64,000 nt of DNA from Chitiniphilus shinanonensis DSM 23277. GTDB taxonomy: Bacteria; Pseudomonadota; Gammaproteobacteria; Burkholderiales; Chitinibacteraceae. The position numbers and the translations under genes were made by a program. Shown one piece after another: positions 33,830 through 41,155 of the stretch (positions within the stretch are counted from its first letter, which is position 1; every line of letters starts with the position of its first letter). A model generated the notes under the pieces. It was not told where the DNA came from. It ran no database searches and saw nothing but the letters and a program-made list of their open reading frames with translations. The stretch is from the NCBI RefSeq assembly GCF_000374805.1, contig NZ_KB895334.1, positions 256,685 through 320,684 on the forward strand, written 5' to 3'.

Positions 33830-34798
33830 ATGAACGTGATGCCCGAGCCGGGCGACGCCGCGCCGGCGTTGCTGGCGGAATTCCTCGGCCAGGTGCCGGA
33901 CGGCCTGGACGACGGCGACGCGCTGGACACCCTGCGCCGGCTGGGCCTGGCCGCCGACGGCGCCGCGCCGCCGTGCTGGGCCGCGCTGGCGCACGGCGAA
34001 TGGTGCGCGCTGCTGCGCGGCCTGGCCGCGCGCTCGCCCCGGCTGGCGTCGTTGCTGCTGGCGCTGCGCTGGCATACCCCGCACGCCGGCGCCGAGCCGG
34101 TCGCGCCGGGCCGGCAGGGCCCGCGTGCCGCCACCCGCCTGCTGCTGGCCCGCGCGCCGGCCGAGGCGCCGGCCTGGCGCTTTGCCGCGCACGGCTGGAT
34201 CGGCGTGGCGCCGGCCGCCGCGCTGACGGTCGAGGCGCATCGCGGCGGCGGCTGGCTGGTGCGGGTGGCCGGCGACGCGGTGGACTGGCGACACCCGCAG
34301 GCGCCCGACGAAGCGCTGGCGCGCTGGCAGGAAGTGCTGGCGCTGGCCGGCGGCATCGCCTGGACCCTGCTCGACCGTACCGCCGGACACGCGGCGGAAC
34401 GACCGCTGTTCGGGCGCTGGCTGGCCGATTTCCCGGCGGTCCAGTTGCGGCTGGTGCTGCTGCAATTGCGCGTACTGGTGGTGGAGGAAAGCGCGGCGCT
34501 GCTGGCGGGTACGCCATCGGCGGCGTTGCGCGCGCAATGGCGGCGCGAGCTGGACGCGGTGCGCATCGATGCGCAGCAGTTGTGCGGCGGCACCGGCTAT
34601 ATGCGCGAGACCGCCTTCGCCGACACGCTGCTGTGGCACGAATGGGCCGATACCGCGGCACGGCAATGCCTGTGCCCCGAACAGCCCGGGCCTGCCGGCG
34701 GCGTGATGCACGAAGCGCTGCGCGAACGGTTGCGCCGAAGACTGATGCAGGCCTGCCCCACCGAGGCGAACTGGGCGGCGCAATGGCTGCCGGCGTGA
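33830..34798 (+). CDS. Short acyl-CoA dehydrogenase-like protein
   Basis: A 322-residue protein whose C-terminal part matches the end of acyl-CoA dehydrogenases: LFGRWLADFPAVQLRLV and VRIDAQQLCGGTGYMRE, the segment that contacts FAD across the dimer. The N-terminal half is short and poorly conserved, and the usual mid-domain flavin motifs are not visible, so it may be a degenerate partner of the larger dehydrogenase at 15959 or a non-redox structural subunit. It starts after GAGGAGACGCGC, only 10 bp after the alpha-oxoamine synthase, suggesting linked action. Confidence 0.72.
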   Translation: MNVMPEPGDAAPALLAEFLGQVPDGLDDGDALDTLRRLGLAADGAAPPCWAALAHGEWCALLRGLAARSPRLASLLLALRWHTPHAGAEPVAPGRQGPRAATRLLLARAPAEAPAWRFAAHGWIGVAPAAALTVEAHRGGGWLVRVAGDAVDWRHPQAPDEALARWQEVLALAGGIAWTLLDRTAGHAAERPLFGRWLADFPAVQLRLVLLQLRVLVVEESAALLAGTPSAALRAQWRRELDAVRIDAQQLCGGTGYMRETAFADTLLWHEWADTAARQCLCPEQPGPAGGVMHEALRERLRRRLMQACPTEANWAAQWLPA

Positions 34799-34820
34799 GT
34801 TGCTGGGCGGGGGAGGGCTG

Positions 34821-35011
34821 AAACCCCACATCTTGAAACACAGAGGACACAGAGAGCACGGAGATCCACAGAGAAAACCGAGAAGAGAAAAAAGCAGGAA
34901 GAGCAGAGCGGGATGAGTGGGCCAACGCGGCTTTGCATCGGGCCGTTTCTCGCTCTTTCTCTGTGAGCCTCCGTGCTCTCTGTGTCCTCTGTGTTTCAAG
35001 ATTTAGGGTTT
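34821..35011. repeat. Large palindromic CACAGAGG element, copy 1
   Basis: Arms 34821-34863 and 34969-35011 are inverted repeats matching at about 40 of 43 positions (core TTGAAACACAGAGGACACAG). Inner CACAGAGAAA and TTTCTCTGTG extend the stem. Related elements lie at 49571-49735 and 58862-58989. It fills most of the 251-bp gap between the dehydrogenase-like gene and the PPTase gene. Confidence 0.88.
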
Positions 35012-35049
35012 GCCGCCCCCACTATCTAGATTCCACTGGAGCAATCGCA

Positions 35050-35748
35050 ATGGACGTTGTGGTAAATCCGACCGCGCCGATCATCCGGCTCGGCCGGATG
35101 GCGACGCTGGAAGGGCTGGTGCGGCGTGCGGCGGAGCAGGCGGTGCTGCCGCTATACGAACTGGCCACGGCCGCGCGCTATCGCACCGCGCAAAGCGCGC
35201 TGCAATTCCTCGCCGGACGCCTGCTGGCGCGGCAGGCGTTGAGCGCGGTGGCAGGCTGTCCGGCGGCGGCGCTGCGCTTCGAGGCCGATGCCCACGGCAA
35301 GCCCCGGGCCTGGCTGGACGATGCGCCGCTGCCGTGGCATTTCAACCTGACCCACAGTTTCGGACTGGTGGCCTGCGCGGTGGCGGCGCGGCCGGTGGGC
35401 ATCGACCTGGAGCCGCATCGGCGCGCCGTGGCGCACCAGGCCATCGCCGCCTCGTATTTCTCCGGGGCCGAAGCGGCCTGGATCGCCGCCGCGCCGGAAC
35501 GCGGGCTGCGCCGCTTCACCGCGCTGTGGACCTTGAAGGAAGCGTTTCTCAAGGCCACCGGCAGCGGTCTGGCCGCGCCGCTGCACCAGGTGGGGCTGGG
35601 CGGCTTCCGGCCGGGCGCGTGGACGGTGGACGGTCCGGGTGCGCGGCACTGGCATTGCCGCCTGCTCAACCTGAGACAGGGCTACTGGCTGGCGCTGTGC
35701 CAGCCGGAGGCGTTCGCCCGGCCGTTATTGCACTGGGTGGAGGGGTAG
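35050..35748 (+). CDS. 4'-phosphopantetheinyl transferase (Sfp type)
   Basis: A 232-residue enzyme that moves phosphopantetheine from CoA to carrier-protein serines. The family motifs are complete: VGIDLEPH with the Mg-binding acidic pair, and WTLKEAFLKATGSGL. Size and motifs fit the Sfp/EntD-like class that serves secondary metabolism. It should activate the two free ACPs, the FAAL-linked ACP and both T domains. TGGAG lies 9 nt before the ATG at 35050; an upstream in-frame ATG lies inside the palindromic repeat and is unlikely. It converges on luxI with 14 bp between stops. Confidence 0.93.
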   Translation: MDVVVNPTAPIIRLGRMATLEGLVRRAAEQAVLPLYELATAARYRTAQSALQFLAGRLLARQALSAVAGCPAAALRFEADAHGKPRAWLDDAPLPWHFNLTHSFGLVACAVAARPVGIDLEPHRRAVAHQAIAASYFSGAEAAWIAAAPERGLRRFTALWTLKEAFLKATGSGLAAPLHQVGLGGFRPGAWTVDGPGARHWHCRLLNLRQGYWLALCQPEAFARPLLHWVEG

Positions 35749-35762
35749 CGTCTGGCGCGCGC

Positions 35763-36428
35763 TCAGGCCAGCGCCGGCACGCCGGCGACATGCTGCGCCG
35801 CGCGGTGCAGCAGCGGCTTGAGGCCGAGGCCCTGCGGGAACCACACGGGGGGATACAGATCGGCGACGCAGTGTTCGGGCACCGGGATCGAGCAGGCGAA
35901 GATGGGCGAGCCATCGACCGCGATCGGCGGCCCCAGGCGGTGCGCGCGAAAGCCCGCCTTGCGCAGCAGGCGCTCCACGCCCAGCGGCGACACCGTCACC
36001 ACGCGGCGCGCGCCGTGCTCGCCGGCGCAGGCCAGCGCGGCGTTGAGCAGTTCGACGGCGACCCGCGAGGACACCTGGCTCAAGGGGTTACAGTCGGCCT
36101 GGCTGAAATCCATCGCGGCGAAGCGCGACAGCTCCCACACCTCGGCCGATTCCGGCGCGGGCATGCCGTTGAGCAATTCGGGGAACACGTCCGCCAGCAG
36201 GTAGGGGCGGGTGGTGGGCAGCAGGCGGGCGGTGCCGACGATCTGGCCGTCGTCGTCGCGCGCCAGCACGTACAGCGTGTCCTCGCGGTCGAACTGGTCG
36301 TATTCCAGCGCGTGTTCGCAGGGCAGGTTCCAGCCCAGCTTCTCGATGAACACGCGATAGCGATAACGGGCCATCTCGGTCATCAGGACCGGTTGCAGTT
36401 CTGCGGGAGTTCCTACGATGAAGTTCAC
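35763..36428 (-). CDS. Acyl-homoserine-lactone synthase (LuxI family)
   Basis: A 221-residue autoinducer synthase making an AHL from S-adenosylmethionine and an acyl-ACP. All family-invariant residues appear: RYRYRVFIEKLGW (Arg, Phe, Trp), the two Asp of YDQFD, Arg in TARLLPT, Phe in ADVF, and Glu and Arg in WELSRF. It resembles SolI/CepI-type enzymes. The GTG at 36428 was preferred because AAAGGGG precedes it by 5 nt and the protein then begins like its relatives; the ATG at 36446 is the alternative but lacks a ribosome site. A lux box 63 nt upstream suggests positive autoinduction. The acyl chain length cannot be predicted. Confidence 0.93.
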   Translation of the reverse strand: MNFIVGTPAELQPVLMTEMARYRYRVFIEKLGWNLPCEHALEYDQFDREDTLYVLARDDDGQIVGTARLLPTTRPYLLADVFPELLNGMPAPESAEVWELSRFAAMDFSQADCNPLSQVSSRVAVELLNAALACAGEHGARRVVTVSPLGVERLLRKAGFRAHRLGPPIAVDGSPIFACSIPVPEHCVADLYPPVWFPQGLGLKPLLHRAAQHVAGVPALA

Positions 36429-36464
36429 CTCGACCCCTTTGAGCATGAAGAAAGGATGAGGTGA

Positions 36465-36470
36465 ATTAAA
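36465..36470 (-). promoter_or_regulatory. Candidate -10 element of luxI
   Basis: On the minus strand this reads TTTAAT, one mismatch from TATAAT. It lies where a -10 is expected if the lux box centre is at -42.5. Confidence 0.5.
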
Positions 36471-36491
36471 CGGCGAGCCGCGAATCCTTGC

Positions 36492-36511
36492 GACTACCAT
36501 ATCTGGTAGTC
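36492..36511 (-). promoter_or_regulatory. lux box of luxI
   Basis: A perfect 20-bp dyad, GACTACCATATCTGGTAGTC, with 8-bp arms and a 4-bp spacer. Its half-sites are identical to those of the box at 4216-4231, though the spacers and flanks differ. It lies between the RsaM-like gene and luxI. Confidence 0.88.
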
Positions 36512-36533
36512 ATTGCCTGGATTAAGCTTCGAA

Positions 36534-36917
36534 TCAGTTGTAGTGCTGCTTTATTACAGCGGGAACCATCTCTTTCCACGGTAGCGCGTCCACCACCATG
36601 GCCAGCGCTTCGAGGTTGCGCTCCCACGAGGCGGCGTTCCCGCCTTCGTTCACCAGGCACACATTGCTGCGCACCTCGCCCACCCGCGCCAGTGCCGAGC
36701 CGCGGAATACCGGGCGGATGCACCAGTCCCAGCCCAGCGACACCGCCGGCTGCGTCATGCTCACCCACTCGGTGTAGCCGCAGATGTAGCTCATGCCGCC
36801 ACACACGTCGCGCTCGGTGGCGGCCTCGTGGTCCAGCCCCGACAGCAGATGCTGCAGGCGCAACGACAGCAGCTCGTCGATCGACAGGTGGATGAGGCCG
36901 TCCTCGGAAGTCTTCAT
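36534..36917 (-). CDS. RsaM-like quorum-sensing modulator (DUF4902-type)
   Basis: A 127-residue protein directly upstream of luxI on the same strand. The Trp-containing segments SYICGYTEWVS and ISLGWDW-like VSLGWDWCIRP, and the end segment LEALAMVVDALPWKE, recall RsaM/DUF4902 proteins, small regulators found beside luxI/luxR genes in Burkholderia and Pseudomonas, where they repress or balance AHL production. The match is from memory and needs a profile search. It is a little shorter than RsaM (about 147 residues). No clear ribosome site is seen before the ATG. Confidence 0.65.
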   Translation of the reverse strand: MKTSEDGLIHLSIDELLSLRLQHLLSGLDHEAATERDVCGGMSYICGYTEWVSMTQPAVSLGWDWCIRPVFRGSALARVGEVRSNVCLVNEGGNAASWERNLEALAMVVDALPWKEMVPAVIKQHYN

Positions 36918-37298
36918 GGGTGCGTGACACGGAAAGCCGGCGTAGCCGGACAGGGCAGGAAATCATATCCATTTCCCATCGCCAATTGAAAGATGGCTGC
37001 CGCTGCTCAGGCGAAAAAAGCATAAGCGCGCCGGCCGAAATCGCCGCCCGACATGCCCGCCGACCAGCGCGCAACGCAGGCAGGACAAGGCATGCGGCGG
37101 GCTATGCGCCGCCCAGTGCCGCCAAGCAGAAAAGATTGTTTGTCGCGCCCGGCCCGCCATCCGTAACCGCCGGATGGCGGGTATCCGGCGCCGCCCCACC
37201 GGCCGGCGGCCTGATCCGCCGTCAGCAGTCCACCGCATTCCGCTGCCGCGGCGACTGCGATAGATTGGCGGCGCTTTCCGACCCGGCCCCCCCCCCCG
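36918..37298. other. Gap between RsaM-like gene and GGDEF gene
   Basis: These 381 bp separate two divergent genes and should hold both promoters. Small dyads such as CCGGCGTAGCCGG occur, but no lux box, terminator or small gene was recognised. It ends in the C11 tract at 37287-37297. Confidence 0.5.
37287..37297 (+). repeat. C11 homopolymer next to a start codon
   Basis: Eleven consecutive cytosines end one base before the ATG at 37299, where a ribosome-binding site should be. Such tracts often slip during replication. Confidence 0.9.
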
Positions 37299-38459
37299 AT
37301 GCACCTGAACTCGCCCGATCCCACCACTCTGCTGGTGCTGTCCATGCTGCTGCACGTCACATTGGCGGCGATGATGCTGCTCATCTGGCGCACCCGGCGG
37401 GTATTCCGCGGCTTCGGCGCGTGGGCGTTGTCGGACCTGCTGGTGGCGCTGGGGCTGACCTTCACCCTGTTCGCCCCGTTGGGCTGGTGGAAGGTGCAGT
37501 TGATGGTGGCCAACGGCCTGATCCTGGTGGCGCCGCTGTGCGTGGAATGGGGGCTGCGCTCGGCGCTGAACCGCAACCCGCGCCGCGCGCTGCCGGCGAT
37601 GCTGGGCAGCTACGCGCTGGTCTACCTGGGTTGGCTGGTCACGCTGCTGGGCAACCTGGGCACCGGCTGGCGGGTGTTCGCGTTCAGCCTGGCGCTGGCG
37701 GTGCTGTGCCTGCGGGTGATCGCGCTGTTGCTGGTCGATGCCCAGGCGCGCCGCAACCTGGCGATGCGCATCGTCGCGTCGACGCACCTGGTGTTCGTGC
37801 TGTTGTACCTGGCGCGGGGCATCAACGCCCTGTTCACCCTGGCGCCGGGTGCCGATCCGATCCGCGACGACCCGATGTTCCCCATCATGATGTTGCTCAC
37901 CGTGGTGGCGATGCTGGCGCGCGACATGAGCTTCCTGGTGTTCACCCACGAGCAGGTCGAGGCCGAGCTGCGCCGCTCGCAGGTGGAGCTGGAGCGGCTG
38001 GCCAACGAGGATGCGCTGACCGGCCTGCCCAACCGCCGTTATTTCGAGGCCACCTTCCCGCGCCTGCAGGCGCTGGCGCTGCGCGCCGCCCAGGCGCAGA
38101 CGCTGATGGTGTTCGACGTGGACGACTTCAAGGCGGTGAACGACAGCCAGGGCCATACCGGCGGCGACCGCGTGCTGTGCGCGGTGGCGCAGGCGGTGCG
38201 CGACACGCTGCGCGAGGGCGATCTCGCCACCCGGCTGGGCGGCGACGAGTTCGCGCTGCTGCTCAACGACTGCTCGGAGCTGGGCGCCGAGAAGGTGGCG
38301 ATGCGGCTGCAACAACGGGTGAGCGAGCGCACCCAGGCCCTGCACATGCCGGTGACCGTCAGCATCGGCCATACCCAGGTGGCGCCGGCCGAGACGCTGA
38401 TCGTGGCGTATCAACGCGCCGACGAAGCCAGCTACGTCAGCAAACGCCTGCGTGCCTGA
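37299..38459 (+). CDS. Membrane diguanylate cyclase (GGDEF)
   Basis: A 386-residue protein with about six membrane segments in residues 1-210, a short coiled linker, and a GGDEF domain from about 225. Key parts are intact: NEDALTGLPNRRYFE, FDVDDFKAVND, the product-inhibition site RxxD (REGD) five residues before the catalytic LGGDEFALLL, and VTVSIGHTQ. It should make cyclic di-GMP, with activity sensed through its membrane domain. The start is odd: the C11 tract replaces the ribosome site, so expression may vary with tract length. It does not look part of the biosynthetic island. Confidence 0.9.
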   Translation: MHLNSPDPTTLLVLSMLLHVTLAAMMLLIWRTRRVFRGFGAWALSDLLVALGLTFTLFAPLGWWKVQLMVANGLILVAPLCVEWGLRSALNRNPRRALPAMLGSYALVYLGWLVTLLGNLGTGWRVFAFSLALAVLCLRVIALLLVDAQARRNLAMRIVASTHLVFVLLYLARGINALFTLAPGADPIRDDPMFPIMMLLTVVAMLARDMSFLVFTHEQVEAELRRSQVELERLANEDALTGLPNRRYFEATFPRLQALALRAAQAQTLMVFDVDDFKAVNDSQGHTGGDRVLCAVAQAVRDTLREGDLATRLGGDEFALLLNDCSELGAEKVAMRLQQRVSERTQALHMPVTVSIGHTQVAPAETLIVAYQRADEASYVSKRLRA

Positions 38460-38572
38460 GCGGGCGGAGCGCGGGCTGCAAGACTTCTTTTGCTACGCAC
38501 ACTCAAAAACTTACATACGGCAGAATACTTACTCTTGTGTTATGTTCGTCTCTTTTTGAGGAGGATAGGCAT

Positions 38573-38827
38573 ATGCTGTTTAAAACATTGCTGCTAATGA
38601 CTTTGCTACTTACCTTGACTGGTTGTGTTGCACCGCCGAGCAGCCAAAAGCAGTGGGTTATGGAGGGTGTTTCAGCTGACAATATGCGAAGGGATTTATT
38701 GACGTGTAAGCAGTACGGAATGCAGTCTGCAGAAGCCAATGGCTTGAGTGGCAATATGTTCGTCTCTGTATGGATAAAAGACGAAACAGCAAAATGCATG
38801 AAAGAACTAGGGTACGAATTGAAGTGA
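38573..38827 (+). CDS. Small AT-rich lipoprotein
   Basis: An 84-residue protein with a lipoprotein signal (LLLMTLLLTLTGC; lipobox LTGC with Cys18) followed by about 66 residues containing two more cysteines. No family was recognised. GAGGAGGATAGG gives a strong ribosome site. Base composition is strikingly different from the neighbours (many AT-rich codons such as AAA, TTA, GAA against a surrounding GC of about 70%), which points to recent transfer. A good terminator follows. It sits exactly where the front of the adjacent chemoreceptor is missing. Confidence 0.78.
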   Translation: MLFKTLLLMTLLLTLTGCVAPPSSQKQWVMEGVSADNMRRDLLTCKQYGMQSAEANGLSGNMFVSVWIKDETAKCMKELGYELK

Positions 38828-38836
38828 AGTAAAACT

Positions 38837-38863
38837 GGCCCGCAGTTATCGGGCCTTTTCTTT
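38837..38863 (+). terminator. Terminator of the small lipoprotein gene
   Basis: GGCCCG-CAGTTAT-CGGGCC, a six-pair GC stem, is followed by TTTTCTTTT. It begins 9 bp after the lipoprotein stop codon. Confidence 0.85.
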
Positions 38864-38869
38864 TGGTGC

Positions 38870-39519
38870 GGACGTTACAACCTAATCACCACTACGGTCT
38901 GCGCCAATTCGCTGGCGGCGTGGGCGGCGAGATCGACCAGGTGGCGGCGACCATCCGTCGCGCGGCCGAACGGATCGACGCCCTCGGCGGCGAGGCCGAC
39001 CGGATCTCCAGCATCGTCGCGGTGATCCGCGAGATTGCCGACCAGACCAACCTGCTGGCGCTGAATGCCGCCATCGAGGCGGCGCGCGCCGGCGAATCCG
39101 GCCGCGGCTTCGCCGTGGTGGCGGACGAGGTGCGCAAGCTGGCCGAACGCACCGGGCAAGCCACCGGCGAGATCGGCACCATGATCGCCGGCACCCAGGC
39201 CAGCGCGCGCGAGGCGGTCGACACCATGCAGACGGCGGTGCGCCAGGTGGAGGCGGGCGTCGCCAACGCGCGCGCCGCCGGCCAGGCGATCGGCGAGATC
39301 CACAGCGCCAACCGCCAGCTGGAGCATGTCGCGGGCGAGATCTCGCTGGCGTTGCAGGAGCAGTCGCTGGCCAGCCAGGACATCGCGCGCAATGTGGAAC
39401 GCATCGTGCAGATGGCGCATTCGTCGAACGAATCGGCCGGCCTCAGCGCCGGCGCCGCGCGGCGGGTGGAGGATGTGGCGCGGGGCCTGAAGCGCAATGT
39501 GGAGCGCTTCTCATTGTAA
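38870..39519 (+). pseudogene. 5'-truncated methyl-accepting chemotaxis protein
   Basis: About 205 codons encode only the cytoplasmic signalling part of a chemoreceptor, including the highly conserved hairpin tip ([41 protein letters not shown]) and the C-terminal helix. There is no sensor, membrane or HAMP region and no credible start codon: the frame runs back into the terminator of the lipoprotein gene. The AT-rich islet at about 38475-38870 apparently replaced the front of the gene. A soluble fragment made from an internal start is possible but unsupported. Confidence 0.8.
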
Positions 39520-39556
39520 GGCTGAGTCAGCGATGGACTGAAAGGTTGGAGGCCGC

Positions 39557-39575
39557 GTCCCGCCCTGGGCGGGAC
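39557..39575. other. GC-rich hairpin
   Basis: GTCCCGCC-CTG-GGCGGGAC forms a perfect eight-pair stem 37 bp after the chemoreceptor fragment. No T-run follows, so it is not a standard terminator. Confidence 0.5.
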
Positions 39576-39625
39576 CCCGGATGGGCCGGGGTGTAGACGG
39601 ATCGCCGCAGCGCGGGGCATGCGCC

Positions 39626-39655
39626 TTGTCGGATCAAAAAGTACGTCGGTATGAT
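39626..39655 (+). promoter_or_regulatory. Candidate promoter for pilG
   Basis: TTGTCG and TATGAT separated by 18 bp, about 105 bp upstream of the pilG start. It is the best sigma-70-like pair seen in this gap. Confidence 0.45.
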
Positions 39656-39759
39656 CCGGCGAATATAGCGTGCCGGGAGTGTGCACGTTATGCTGTCGAA
39701 GCTCGCAGGGGCCGACATGGTTGACACAAACTAGAATGGCTCGACAAGGAGAGGGGAAC

Positions 39760-40146
39760 ATGTCGAATCTCGCCGGCGTGAAGGTGATGGTGATCGACGA
39801 CAGCAACACGATCCGCCGCAGCGCCGAGATCTTCCTCGGCCAGGCCGGATGCGAGGTCATCCTCGCGGAGGACGGCTTCGACGCCCTCGCCAAGATCAGC
39901 GACCACCAGCCGGACCTGATCTTCGTCGACGTGATGATGCCGCGCCTCGACGGCTACCAGACCTGCTCCCTGATCAAGAAGAACCCGCGCTACAAGTCCA
40001 CCCCCGTGATCATGCTGTCGTCCAAGGACGGCCTGTTCGACCGCGCCCGTGGTCGCATGGTCGGCTCGGACGAATACCTGACCAAACCGTTTACCAAGGA
40101 CAGCCTGCTGGCTGCCGTCGGCGCGCACGTGCAGACGGCAGCCTAG
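39760..40146 (+). CDS. pilG: Twitching-motility response regulator PilG
   Basis: A 128-residue single-domain receiver. The acidic pair is in VIDDSNTI, the phospho-acceptor Asp in FVDVMMPRLDG, then a Ser (MLSSKDG) and Lys (LTKPF). In Pseudomonas, PilG is phosphorylated by the ChpA kinase and promotes type IV pilus extension and cAMP production. AAGGAGAGGGG precedes the ATG. First gene of the pilGHIJ-chpA operon. Confidence 0.93.
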   Translation: MSNLAGVKVMVIDDSNTIRRSAEIFLGQAGCEVILAEDGFDALAKISDHQPDLIFVDVMMPRLDGYQTCSLIKKNPRYKSTPVIMLSSKDGLFDRARGRMVGSDEYLTKPFTKDSLLAAVGAHVQTAA

Positions 40147-40183
40147 GACTGTCCGCGAATATCCAAATCCAGGAAACCACATC

Positions 40184-40546
40184 ATGACCGTCAAGAAAGT
40201 GCTGATCGTCGACGATTCGCCCACCGAACGCCATTTCCTGGGCGAACTGCTCACCAAGAACGGCTTCCAGGTCGTCACCGCCGAATCGGGCGAGGAAGCG
40301 GTGGAGAAGGTGAAGGACATCATGCCCGACCTGATCCTGATGGATGTGGTGATGCCCGGCATGAACGGCTTCCAGGCCACCCGCACCATCAGCCGCGAAG
40401 AGGCCACCAAGCACATCCCCATCATCATGTGCACCTCCAAGAACCAGGAGACCGACAAGGTGTGGGGCAAGCGCCAGGGCGCGGCCGAATACGTGGTGAA
40501 GCCGGTCGATCCGCAGGAACTGCTGGCCAAGATCGCCGCGCTGTGA
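40184..40546 (+). CDS. pilH: Twitching-motility response regulator PilH
   Basis: A 120-residue receiver: LIVDDSPTERHFL, the acceptor Asp in LMDVVMPGMNG, CTSKNQETD and VVKPVDPQELL. The PilH-typical KVWGKRQGA segment supports the name over other CheY-like proteins. In Pseudomonas it counteracts PilG, favouring pilus retraction and acting as a phosphate sink. It starts 37 bp after pilG. Confidence 0.93.
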   Translation: MTVKKVLIVDDSPTERHFLGELLTKNGFQVVTAESGEEAVEKVKDIMPDLILMDVVMPGMNGFQATRTISREEATKHIPIIMCTSKNQETDKVWGKRQGAAEYVVKPVDPQELLAKIAAL

Positions 40547-40585
40547 GCGCCGGCGACCTGACATAACAACGACGGGGGAGCAGCG

Positions 40586-41098
40586 ATGGCCAAGCGCATC
40601 AGCCTGCGCGAATACCAGGAAGGCGTGGTCGCGCGCCTGAAGACGGCCGCCGCCACCGCGCAGGTGGACGCCCGGCTGGGTGTGCGCATCGACCAGCGCA
40701 ACTGGCTGCTCGACCTGGGCGATGTGGCCGAGGTGATGCCGGTGCCCGCCATCTCCGGCGCGCCGCTGGCCAGGCCCTGGTTCCGCGGCACCGCCAACAT
40801 CCGGGGCAACCTCGTCAGCGTCTCCGACCTGGGGATGTTCTTCGGCGGCGCCCCGCTCGCCACCAATCCGGCCAACCGCCTGATCCTGCTGCACCCGCGC
40901 CACCTGCCGCACGCCGCGGTGCTGGTGGAACGCATGCTGGGGCTCAAGCACCTGGCGGATCTGACCCCCGCCGGCGACGGCGGCGAAACCCCATGGAGCG
41001 GCGCCGTCTACGACGACGCGGCCGGCACGCGCTGGCAGGTGCTCGACATACCCAGACTGGCCGGCGAAGCGGGGTTCCTGCAGGCCGGGCTCGAATAA
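40586..41098 (+). CDS. pilI: CheW-like adaptor PilI
   Basis: A 170-residue CheW-domain protein linking the receptor PilJ to the kinase ChpA. The CheW fold is visible in the WLLDLGDVAEVMPVP start, the WFRGTANIRGNLVSVSDLG segment and the final beta-strands. GGGGGAGCAGCG is its ribosome site. Gene order pilG-pilH-pilI-pilJ supports the name. Confidence 0.92.
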   Translation: MAKRISLREYQEGVVARLKTAAATAQVDARLGVRIDQRNWLLDLGDVAEVMPVPAISGAPLARPWFRGTANIRGNLVSVSDLGMFFGGAPLATNPANRLILLHPRHLPHAAVLVERMLGLKHLADLTPAGDGGETPWSGAVYDDAAGTRWQVLDIPRLAGEAGFLQAGLE

Positions 41099-41155
41099 CC
41101 CCAAATCCATCGACGACACAACGAGAGATTCAGGCAGCACCGGGAGAGAGGAACA

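Noticed and set aside
38863-39519. Functional soluble chemoreceptor gene
   Set aside because: The frame opens only at TTG in the terminator of the preceding gene, with no ribosome site, and all sensory regions are missing.
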